Positions 1 through 5,521 of a stretch of DNA of 7,508 bases are shown here, piece after piece; position 1 is the first letter of the stretch; each line of letters starts with the position of its first letter. The DNA comes from Gemmatimonadales bacterium (GTDB taxonomy: Bacteria > Gemmatimonadota > Gemmatimonadetes > Palauibacterales > Palauibacteraceae). Both the position numbers and the translations under genes were made by a program. The notes under the pieces were generated by a model. That model had not been told where the DNA came from and ran no database searches. It worked only from the letters and a program-made list of their open reading frames with translations. Location: positions 1 to 7,508 of the forward strand of contig JAUWDL010000054.1 of assembly GCA_030608825.1 (NCBI GenBank), in the 5' to 3' direction.

Positions 1-1
1 C

Positions 2-160
2 ATCATGTTCATGATTCCGTTCACGCGCCTGGCGCACTTCATGGTGGCACCGCTGCACTACATCGTGCGGCCCTATCAGCAGGTCATCTGGAACTGGGAC
101 CGGAAGACCATCCGGGACCCGGGTGCGGCCTGGAGCAGCGCGCGACCCAGGAACAACTGA
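2..160 (+). CDS. narI: Respiratory nitrate reductase gamma subunit (NarI), C-terminal fragment
   Basis: This is the last 52 codons of a gene that begins before the window; the frame opens at base 2 and ends at TGA 158-160. NarI is the inner-membrane di-heme cytochrome b that oxidises quinol and passes electrons to NarH and NarG. The visible part starts in a hydrophobic segment (IMFMIPFTRLAHF) followed by a cytoplasmic tail with HYIVRPYQQV. This matches the end of NarI proteins, where an 'FxRLxH' helix end is followed by an 'RxYQ' tail. The His encoded at 35-37 aligns with the last heme-ligating His of E. coli NarI (family knowledge). The roughly 25 residues after RPYQ are a longer tail than in E. 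coli. The narK pair directly downstream supports the call. Only the C-terminus is visible, so integrity of the enzyme cannot be judged. Confidence 0.85.
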   Translation: MMFMIPFTRLAHFMVAPLHYIVRPYQQVIWNWDRKTIRDPGAAWSSARPRNN

Positions 161-182
161 ACCGGGAGCCGGGCGATCACGG

Positions 183-198
183 GCGGAGGATCCGCTTT
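183..198 (+). terminator. Weak hairpin with short T run after narI
   Basis: GCGGA (183-187), a three-base loop GGA and TCCGC (191-195) form a short stem, followed directly by TTT (196-198). A competing pairing is GGCGGA (182-187) with TCCGCC (198-203). The stem is only five pairs and the T run only three bases, so this is at best a leaky terminator or an mRNA 3'-end stabiliser. In DNA this GC-rich it could be chance. Confidence 0.25.
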
Positions 199-293
199 CC
201 GCCGCAGCCAACGCCGCCACCTCCTCGTCGACGTGCCGGAGCGGCTCATAGACCTCGGCAGTGGACCAGAGACGGATTCCCGCTGGGAGAGGA

Positions 294-300
294 AGGAGGG
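294..300 (+). promoter_or_regulatory. Ribosome binding site deciding the narK1 start
   Basis: AGGAGGG lies five bases before ATG 306. It favours that start over the upstream in-frame ATG at 261, which has no purine-rich stretch at the right distance and would add 15 polar residues not expected at the N-terminus. A GTG at 303-305 directly abuts the ATG and is a minor alternative. Confidence 0.75.
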
Positions 301-305
301 CTGTG

Positions 306-1811
306 ATGCCCGGTAGGATCCCGGAGCTGGTTGACTTCAAGCAGGAGCGCATCCGGACGCTCCACTTCACGTGGATCGCTTTCTTCATCACTTTCTACGT
401 GTGGTTCAACATGGCTCCGCTGGCCTCCACCATGTTGCGGGACCTGGGTGGGGCGGATGGGTGGCTGACGCGCGACCACATCAACCTGTTCGCCATTTGC
501 AATGTCGCGTTGACGATCCCGGCCCGCATCGTCATTGGCGCGTTGATCGATAGGTACGGGCCCCGCAGATCCTTCGCCGGGCTGCTGATCGTGATGTCCA
601 TCCCGACTTTCGCCTTCGCTCTCGGCAACAGTTTCATGCAGCTCCTCGTTGCCAGGCTCGTCCTCAGCACCATCGGGGCCGGGTTCGTGGTCGGGATCCG
701 CATGGTCGCCCAGTGGTTCCCGCCCAAGATGGTGGGGCGGGCCGAGGGTTTTTATGCCGGGTGGGGGAACTTCGGCTCCGCCTGGGCCGCGATGACGCTT
801 CCCTGGATCGCTCTCGAGCTTTTCGGAAACATGGAGGACGGCTGGCGGTACGCCCTGGCCGTCAACGGTGTCGTGTCGCTGGTGTACGGCATCGTCTACC
901 TGTTCATCGTCCGGGACATGCCGGAGGGCAGGACGTTCATCGGCGTGTCAAAGACCGGGCCCCTGCTGGTCAGCTCGCGAGGCGATCTCATCCAGTACCT
1001 CGTCTGGTCGGTCCCGTTGATTGGTGCCATGGGGCTACTGGCCTGGCGGGCCTCCGGCATCAGCCTGGGCGGAGATTCCGGGGAGCCCGCGCTCTCTCGG
1101 CAAATGCTGTACGTGATCTACGCGACGCTGGCCCTCGTATTCGTGGCCCATGTCGTGAAGACCCTGCAGGTCAACCTTCCGTACCTGCGCAAGGGGGTTC
1201 CGGAAAGCGAGCGTTACCGGTTCAGCAGCGTGGCCGCGCTCAACGCGACGTACTTCGCCAACTTCGGGGCCGAGCTGGCGGTCATCTCTGTACTACCGAT
1301 TTTCTTTGAGGGTACGTTCCGTATCTCACCTACACTCGCCGGACTGCTCGCCTCCTCGTTCGCCCTGGTGAATCTGGTGGCTCGCCCGCTCGGCGGCCTG
1401 ATCTCCGATGTGCTGTCCAGCCGCAAGAAAGTCATGCTGGGTTACATGGCGGGGATCGCCCTGGGCTTCCTTGGGATGGCGGCAATCGACTCTTCCTGGC
1501 CCCTCTATCTGGCGGTCGCCATGACCGTCGTGACCTCGATATTCGTTCAGGGAGCGGAGGGTGCAACGTTCGCGATCATCCCCATGATCAGCAAACGGAG
1601 GACCGGCCAGATCGCCGGCATGGCAGGCGCGTACGGCAACGTTGGCGCAGTTGTTTACCTCGTCCTCTTTTCCCTGGTGGACGCCCGCACCTTCTTCCTC
1701 ATCCTCGCTGCCGGCGCCGCCTTCGCCGTGCTCTACTGCCTGGTCTTTCTCGAGGAGCCCGAGGGCTCGTTCGACGAGGAAGGGCCGGCCGTGGCGGTCT
1801 CGGCCAGCTAG
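306..1811 (+). CDS. narK1: Nitrate/nitrite transporter of the MFS NNP family (NarK1-like, extra central segment)
   Basis: A 501-residue inner-membrane transporter that probably imports nitrate, either with protons or in exchange for nitrite. Hydrophobic helices start at about residue 19. The family's nitrate-signature glycine motifs are visible: AGWGNFGSAW at 151-160, and in the second half AEGATFAIIP at 417-426 followed by GAYGNVGAVVYL at 441-452. Arg74 (in PARIVIG) and Arg360 (in VARPLGG) occupy the positions of the paired substrate-binding arginines of NarK proteins. The central region (about 210-305) is longer than in 12-helix NarK and contains two further hydrophobic stretches near 228-247 and 266-285, so a 14-helix topology is plausible. 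The second signature resembles the NasA/NrtP-like branch more than E. coli NarK. The start is ATG 306, chosen by its AGGAGGG. It is followed 26 bases later by narK2; a narI-narK1-narK2 order is also known from Thermus nar operons. Family is certain; transport direction is inferred. Confidence 0.88.
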   Translation: MPGRIPELVDFKQERIRTLHFTWIAFFITFYVWFNMAPLASTMLRDLGGADGWLTRDHINLFAICNVALTIPARIVIGALIDRYGPRRSFAGLLIVMSIPTFAFALGNSFMQLLVARLVLSTIGAGFVVGIRMVAQWFPPKMVGRAEGFYAGWGNFGSAWAAMTLPWIALELFGNMEDGWRYALAVNGVVSLVYGIVYLFIVRDMPEGRTFIGVSKTGPLLVSSRGDLIQYLVWSVPLIGAMGLLAWRASGISLGGDSGEPALSRQMLYVIYATLALVFVAHVVKTLQVNLPYLRKGVPESERYRFSSVAALNATYFANFGAELAVISVLPIFFEGTFRISPTLAGLLASSFALVNLVARPLGGLISDVLSSRKKVMLGYMAGIALGFLGMAAIDSSWPLYLAVAMTVVTSIFVQGAEGATFAIIPMISKRRTGQIAGMAGAYGNVGAVVYLVLFSLVDARTFFLILAAGAAFAVLYCLVFLEEPEGSFDEEGPAVAVSAS

Positions 1812-1823
1812 TCGGAAGCGACT
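1810..1823 (+). other. Small hairpin between narK1 and narK2
   Basis: AGTCG (1810-1814), loop GAAG and CGACT (1819-1823) make a perfect five-pair stem that overlaps the last two bases of the narK1 stop and ends four bases before the narK2 ribosome binding site. It could protect a processed mRNA end or affect translation of narK2, but a stem this short may be chance. Confidence 0.3.
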
Positions 1824-1837
1824 CAACGGAGAGACAA

Positions 1838-3244
1838 ATGACCACGCAAACCGTGAAGCCCCCGCGCCACCTGCTCACGGACTGGGATCCGGAGAACCCG
1901 GAGTTCTGGGAGAGCCGCGGCCGGCGCATCGCGAGACGCAACCTGTGGATCTCGATACCGGCGCTGCTGCTCGCCTTCGCCGTCTGGATGGTCTGGAGCG
2001 TTGTCGTGGTGAACCTGCCGGCGATCGGCTTCGAGTTCGACACCGACCAATTGTTCTGGCTGGCCGCGCTTCCGGGCCTGTCCGGCGCGACGCTCCGCAT
2101 CTTCTACTCGTTCACGATCCCGATCTTCGGCGGCCGCCTGTGGACGGCGCTGAGCACCGCCTCGTTGCTGCTGCCGGCTGTCGGCATAGGCTTCGCCGTG
2201 CAGAACCCATCCACCCCTTACTGGCTGTTCCTGGTGCTCGCACTGTTGTGCGGCTTCGGCGGTGGCAATTTCGCCTCCTCCATGGCCAACATTAGCTTCT
2301 TCTTCCCGCAGAACCAGAAGGGCGCCGCCCTCGGACTCAACGCGGGCCTCGGCAATTTCGGGGTCAGCGTGGCGCAGTTCGTGGTGCCTCTCGTGATCAC
2401 CGGCGCCGTCTTCGGCGCCCTCGGCGGCGATCCGCAGACGTGGACGCAGGGCGAAGTTGCCAGACCGATGTGGCTGCAGAACGCAGGCTTCATCTGGGTG
2501 CCGTTCCTGATCGTGGCCACAATCGCGGCCTGGTTCGGCATGAACGATATCGGCAGCGCCAGGGCCTCCTTCAAAGAGCAGGCGGTGATCTTCAAGCGGA
2601 AGCACAACTGGATCATGGTCTGGCTCTATGTAGGCACGTTCGGTTCCTTCATCGGCTACTCGGCCGGGTTTCCCCTCCTGATCAGGACTCAATTCCCCGA
2701 GGTTGATGCGCTGGCTTTCGCCTTCCTCGGTCCGCTGGTCGGCGCGCTCATCCGGCCGCCCGGCGGTTGGCTCTCCGATAGGCTAGGCGGCGGTCGGGTC
2801 ACCCTGTGGACCTTTGCGGTCATGACCGCGGCGGCCGCGGGCGTACTGTTCTTCTTGAGCATAAAGGATCAACCGGGGGCGTTCTGGGGCTTCTTCGCCA
2901 TGTTCATGATTCTCTTCGGCGCGACCGGGGTCGGCAACGCTTCGACCTTCCAGATGATCCCGGTCATTTTCCGTACGGTCCTGGAACGCGAGACAGCCGG
3001 CAAGGGGCCCGAGGCCGAAGCGCAAGCGCTCAAGGATGCCAGCAAGGAGGCGGCGGCGGTGCTCGGATTCACATCGGCGATGGCCGCTTACGGCGCCTTC
3101 GTAATCCCGAGGAGTTATGGAACTTCGATTACACTTACTGGCGAGCCGGATGCGGCGATCTACGTGTTCATCGCCTATTACATCACCTGCATCGCGGCTA
3201 CCTGGTGGTGGTATGGAAGGCGGAACGCGGAGGTGAGGTGCTGA
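1838..3244 (+). CDS. narK2: Nitrate/nitrite antiporter, E. coli NarK type
   Basis: A 468-residue, 12-helix MFS transporter very close in layout and motifs to E. coli NarK, which exchanges external nitrate for internal nitrite across the inner membrane. The N-terminus has the typical LLTDWDPENPEFW (12-24) and RNLWIS (34-39). The substrate-binding arginines are Arg87 (SGATLRIFYSF) and Arg306 (GALIRPPGG). Signature 1 is GLGNFGVSV at 170-178; signature 2 is GVGNASTFQMIPVIF at 364-378. TDQLFWLAALP (69-79) and NFASSMANISFFFP (144-157) are further hallmarks. The 381-407 loop rich in Glu, Lys and Ala has a counterpart in E. coli NarK. GGAGAG (1828-1833) lies four bases before ATG 1838. The gene follows narK1 by 26 bases, so co-transcription is likely. 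Having a type I-like and a type II NarK side by side matches denitrifiers in which the two are adjacent or fused; here they are separate proteins. All key residues are intact. Confidence 0.95.
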   Translation: MTTQTVKPPRHLLTDWDPENPEFWESRGRRIARRNLWISIPALLLAFAVWMVWSVVVVNLPAIGFEFDTDQLFWLAALPGLSGATLRIFYSFTIPIFGGRLWTALSTASLLLPAVGIGFAVQNPSTPYWLFLVLALLCGFGGGNFASSMANISFFFPQNQKGAALGLNAGLGNFGVSVAQFVVPLVITGAVFGALGGDPQTWTQGEVARPMWLQNAGFIWVPFLIVATIAAWFGMNDIGSARASFKEQAVIFKRKHNWIMVWLYVGTFGSFIGYSAGFPLLIRTQFPEVDALAFAFLGPLVGALIRPPGGWLSDRLGGGRVTLWTFAVMTAAAAGVLFFLSIKDQPGAFWGFFAMFMILFGATGVGNASTFQMIPVIFRTVLERETAGKGPEAEAQALKDASKEAAAVLGFTSAMAAYGAFVIPRSYGTSITLTGEPDAAIYVFIAYYITCIAATWWWYGRRNAEVRC

Positions 3245-3249
3245 GCGCT

Positions 3250-3272
3250 CGTAGCAGCGTCGCTACGTTCTC
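3250..3272 (+). terminator. Hairpin after narK2, possible weak terminator
   Basis: CGTAGC (3250-3255), loop AGCGTC and GCTACG (3262-3267) form a perfect six-pair stem followed by TTCTC, only five bases after the narK2 stop. A palindrome GAGCGCTC (3243-3250) overlaps its left edge. The tail is not a true U-run, so strong intrinsic termination is unlikely; partial termination or mRNA 3'-end stabilisation is possible. Confidence 0.35.
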
Positions 3273-3332
3273 ACGTCGTTGGGCTGTCTCCCCGAAGATG
3301 CAAACCGACTCACTACCTGCTCCGAAGACACC

Positions 3333-3337
3333 GGAGG
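3333..3337 (+). promoter_or_regulatory. Ribosome binding site deciding the barrel-protein start
   Basis: GGAGG lies four bases before ATG 3342. It supports that start over the in-frame ATG at 3279, which would place 21 polar residues in front of an otherwise normal signal peptide and has no comparable site upstream. A TTG directly before the ATG (3339-3341) is a minor alternative. Confidence 0.65.
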
Positions 3338-3341
3338 CTTG

Positions 3342-4646
3342 ATGCGGGCCACGGACCCCAGGGCCGTTCGGCGCCTTGGGATGGCGGTTCTCGCGGGATC
3401 GGCGCTGATGGCGTCACCCGTGCGGGGGCAGGAGTCCGTTTCGGTCAGCCTGGCGGCCGAGCTCCGGCTGCGAGTGGAGAGCTGGTCCAACTTCGGTTTC
3501 GATCCGGATCAGGATGACACCTACCTCCTGGGCCGGCTCCTAGTCGGAACGGATCTTCGCCTCGGCGACCACTTTCGAATCTACGTCGAGGGCAGATCCG
3601 CTCTGAGCACGGAGCGCGACCTTCCCGGTGGGCGGCGGCCGATCGACGCCGACGATCTGGGACTCCAGAACGCCTTGCTCGATGTGATCCTTCCCCTCGG
3701 CGAGGACTCCAGGCTTACGGCGAGGGGCGGCCGCCAGGAGCTGTCCTTCGGGAAGCAGAGGCTGGTGAGCCCGCTCGATTGGGCGAACACGCAACGAACG
3801 TTCGATGGCGCGCGCGCGATCCTGAATACGAAGGGAGTCGAGGTTCAGGGATACTGGGCACAGCTGGTGAAAGTCCGGAAGTCCGATTTCAACAGGAGCG
3901 ACGCCGGGATGGACTTCTTCGGGGTGTACGCGACCCACGCGTCGGCCACCGGCTCCCTGGGCCTGGACGTCTACTGGCTCGCTCTGGTGAGAGATTCCGC
4001 GGCGTTTAACGGAACGTCGGGCAGGGAAAACAGGCACACGGTCGGGGTACGCATCGGCGGAGCTACGAAGAGCGCCAGGCTCGAGTACGACGTGGAAGGC
4101 AGCTTCCAGTTCGGCGCGCTTGGAGAAGAACGGATCTCGGCCTTCATGCTGGGCAGCGTGCTGACGTACAAGTTCGGGCCCGCCCCTGCTCTGCCCTGGC
4201 TGCTTGCCGGTCTCGACGTCGGAAGCGGCGATTCCTCGGAAGGAGGAGACGTGGGCACCTTCAACCAGCTCTTTCCGCTCGGCCACGCCTATCTCGGTTA
4301 TGCCGATGTCGTGGGTCGTCAGAACGTCATCAGTCCGAGCGTCGGCGTCGGAATCGAGCCGATAAAGGGCCTCGTCATCGCCTTGAGAGGCTATCACTTC
4401 TGGCGAGCTCGCGTAGGCGACGCACTGTACAATGCGGGTGGCGCGGTCGTTCGGGCACCGGGAGAGAGCGACTCGAGAACCGTCGGAAACGAGCTCGATG
4501 TCACAACGACGTACCGGTTCGCCCGGTACTTCCTCGGACAAGTGGGCTACAGCCGCTTTTTCGCCGGGTCGTTCATCGAGGATACCGGGCCCAGCGACGA
4601 CATCGGCTTCTTGTATGCATCCCTTACCGCACGATTCCCGGATTGA
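3342..4646 (+). CDS. Outer-membrane beta-barrel of the alginate-export (AlgE-like) family
   Basis: A 434-residue protein with a Sec signal peptide: Arg-rich start, hydrophobic core LGMAVLAGSALMA at 12-24, likely cleavage after VRG at about 29. The mature part alternates polar and hydrophobic residues like a transmembrane barrel. It matches the alginate-export family pattern: RLRVESWSNFGFD (42-54), YLLGRLLVGTDLRLGDHFRIYVEG (61-84), LGLQNALLDVILPLG (106-120), GGRQELSFGKQRLVSP (129-144), the RTFDGAR motif (152-158), GTFNQLFP (305-312) and a near C-terminal strand ending in ARF (430-432). Founding members export alginate in Pseudomonas, but many relatives in non-alginate producers are of unknown or porin-like function. 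No alginate genes are present here. Its place between narK2 and the nos genes suggests a channel serving nitrogen respiration, for example for anions; that is inference. It starts 97 bases after narK2. Family assignment is fairly sure, substrate is unknown. Confidence 0.78.
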   Translation: MRATDPRAVRRLGMAVLAGSALMASPVRGQESVSVSLAAELRLRVESWSNFGFDPDQDDTYLLGRLLVGTDLRLGDHFRIYVEGRSALSTERDLPGGRRPIDADDLGLQNALLDVILPLGEDSRLTARGGRQELSFGKQRLVSPLDWANTQRTFDGARAILNTKGVEVQGYWAQLVKVRKSDFNRSDAGMDFFGVYATHASATGSLGLDVYWLALVRDSAAFNGTSGRENRHTVGVRIGGATKSARLEYDVEGSFQFGALGEERISAFMLGSVLTYKFGPAPALPWLLAGLDVGSGDSSEGGDVGTFNQLFPLGHAYLGYADVVGRQNVISPSVGVGIEPIKGLVIALRGYHFWRARVGDALYNAGGAVVRAPGESDSRTVGNELDVTTTYRFARYFLGQVGYSRFFAGSFIEDTGPSDDIGFLYASLTARFPD

Positions 4647-4790
4647 CCTCGTAGCCGACGTCGCGTTCGTGCTTTCGGCGATCTGAGAGCGTGTAAGGAA
4701 CCTCCCCACAAACGACTCCCCAAAACCCGACACCCCCGCACAGGCTTTATCGGACAGACAGTACGCAAGTACCTCTCTAGGTTACGCCGC
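4647..4790 (+). other. Intergenic leader between barrel gene and cytochrome c
   Basis: These 144 bases contain no gene. Three things stand out: a possible long-loop stem GCCGA (4654-4658) with TCGGC (4675-4679), the C-rich tract at 4701-4740, and an ACCT-CTCT-AGGT inverted repeat (4771-4782) close to the cytochrome start. I see no confident -35/-10 pair and no FNR or Crp-type box, although a nos promoter would be expected here if the nos genes are a separate unit. Confidence 0.45.
4701..4740 (+). promoter_or_regulatory. C-rich, G-poor tract, possible Rho-loading (rut-like) leader
   Basis: By hand count the 40 bases hold 23 C, 12 A, 3 G and 2 T on the + strand, unlike the roughly balanced G and C of the surrounding DNA. 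The transcript would be C-rich and largely unstructured, the kind of RNA on which Rho factor loads. It may separate the nar-type block from the nos block or attenuate nos transcription. It is a composition signal only; no consensus motif exists to confirm it. Confidence 0.35.
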
Positions 4791-5507
4791 ATGGAGAAAC
4801 TCAGAGGCCGCGTGCGCCTCACCGGAGCTGCCCTGTGGGTCACCCTGGCGGCCACGGTGGTGGCGGGCGCGTGCGCAAAAGGTGGAGATGGCGACTCCGC
4901 AGCGACCTCCGGCGCGGCACCCCAGGCGGGCGAGCAGCCTGCCGGGGAAGCCGGGGGGTCGGAGTCCGGCTCATCCGTCGAGCAGCCCGCAGGGGAGGTC
5001 GATATGGAGCTGGCGACTCGCGGAGGGGAGCTGTTCACGAAGAAGGGGTGCGTGGCCTGTCACAAGATCGGAGATGGCCGCCTGGTTGGACCCGATCTCA
5101 TGGGGGTGACGGAGCGCCGCTCGTACGAGTGGATCTATGCCATGGTCACGGCCCCGGACTCCATGCTCCAAAACGATTCGACCGCCAAAGCTCTGTTCGC
5201 CGAATACTTCACGCCGATGCCGGACCAGAAAGTCCAGCCCGATGAGGGCCAAGCCCTCTACGAGTACCTGCGAGCACGCACGGAGGGTGTCATGCAGAGC
5301 TCGTCGGTCTCGGGATCGGAGGTGGACGTGACCATGGCCGGCCATCGCCATCGCCGCGGAGCGGGAATGCAGGGTCAAAGGGGCATGCGGCATCGGTTCG
5401 CAGTCAGTGACGATGAACCGGGCGCCGGGCGCGGTCCGCGCGAGGGACGGGGCCCGCGTAAGGGACACCGACGAAGGCACCAACACCACCAGGGCACGTC
5501 ATTCTAA
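4791..5507 (+). CDS. Mono-heme cytochrome c lipoprotein, probable electron donor to NosZ, with odd basic tail
   Basis: A 238-residue exported c-type cytochrome. The N-terminus (Arg/Lys, then hydrophobic LTGAALWVTLAATVV) ends in a lipobox-like VAGAC with Cys28, so the mature protein is probably a lipoprotein. A low-complexity Gly/Ser/Ala/Glu linker follows (about 30-70). The heme domain (about 72-165) has CVACH at 87-91 with His91 as one heme ligand; Met143 in FTPMPDQ is the likely second. GRLVGPDL and LYEYLRAR are typical of small class I cytochromes c. From about residue 170 the chain becomes rich in Arg, His and Gly up to the TAA at 5505-5507, unlike normal cytochrome ends. The ribosome site is weak (TAGG, 4778-4781, nine bases from the ATG); GTG 4812, preceded by AGAGG, is an alternative start that still keeps the signal peptide. 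nosZ begins 14 bases downstream, and small cytochromes c commonly precede clade II nosZ. The donor role is inferred from this. Confidence 0.85.
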   Translation: MEKLRGRVRLTGAALWVTLAATVVAGACAKGGDGDSAATSGAAPQAGEQPAGEAGGSESGSSVEQPAGEVDMELATRGGELFTKKGCVACHKIGDGRLVGPDLMGVTERRSYEWIYAMVTAPDSMLQNDSTAKALFAEYFTPMPDQKVQPDEGQALYEYLRARTEGVMQSSSVSGSEVDVTMAGHRHRRGAGMQGQRGMRHRFAVSDDEPGAGRGPREGRGPRKGHRRRHQHHQGTSF

Positions 5508-5513
5508 AGGAGG
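5506..5513 (+). promoter_or_regulatory. Strong nosZ ribosome binding site overlapping the cytochrome stop
   Basis: AAAGGAGG overlaps the last two bases of the cytochrome TAA (5505-5507) and lies eight bases before ATG 5522. It is the best ribosome site in the window. The overlap suggests ribosomes ending the cytochrome can restart on nosZ, while the strong site also allows independent, higher nosZ translation. Confidence 0.8.
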
Positions 5514-5521
5514 CACGCCTG

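Larger units (their letters stand above)
161..305 (+). other. Intergenic region narI-narK1
   Basis: The 145 bases between the narI stop and the narK1 start contain no convincing gene. They hold a short hairpin near 183-195 followed by TTT, an 8-base palindrome CGTCGACG at 226-233 of no clear role, and the narK1 ribosome binding site at the end. I found no clear -35/-10 pair and no FNR-type TTGAT-N4-ATCAA box. narK1 could be read through from the nar operon or have its own unrecognised promoter. Confidence 0.5.

Noticed and set aside
161..305. Search for FNR/Nnr/Dnr boxes (TTGAT-N4-ATCAA) in the gaps before narK1 and before the cytochrome
   Set aside because: No convincing match was found by eye in either gap, so no anaerobic regulator site is annotated.
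1823..2692. A 289-codon minus-strand open frame opposite narK2
   Set aside because: Its composition is highly charged and repetitive and it lies wholly inside a clear narK2; it is a GC-driven shadow.
4643..4671. TTGACC at 4643-4648 as a -35 element for the nos unit
   Set aside because: The -10 position about 17 bases on reads TTCGTG, which is not a plausible -10 hexamer, and the TTGACC overlaps the barrel stop codon.
3540..4733. A 397-codon minus-strand open frame opposite the barrel gene
   Set aside because: No domain or good start signal is visible, and the + strand frame has a signal peptide and family motifs.
5334..5345. Perfect 12-base palindrome ATGGCCGGCCAT inside the cytochrome tail
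   Set aside because: It lies in coding sequence, has no paired partner site, and such GC palindromes are common in this composition; no operator role can be supported.
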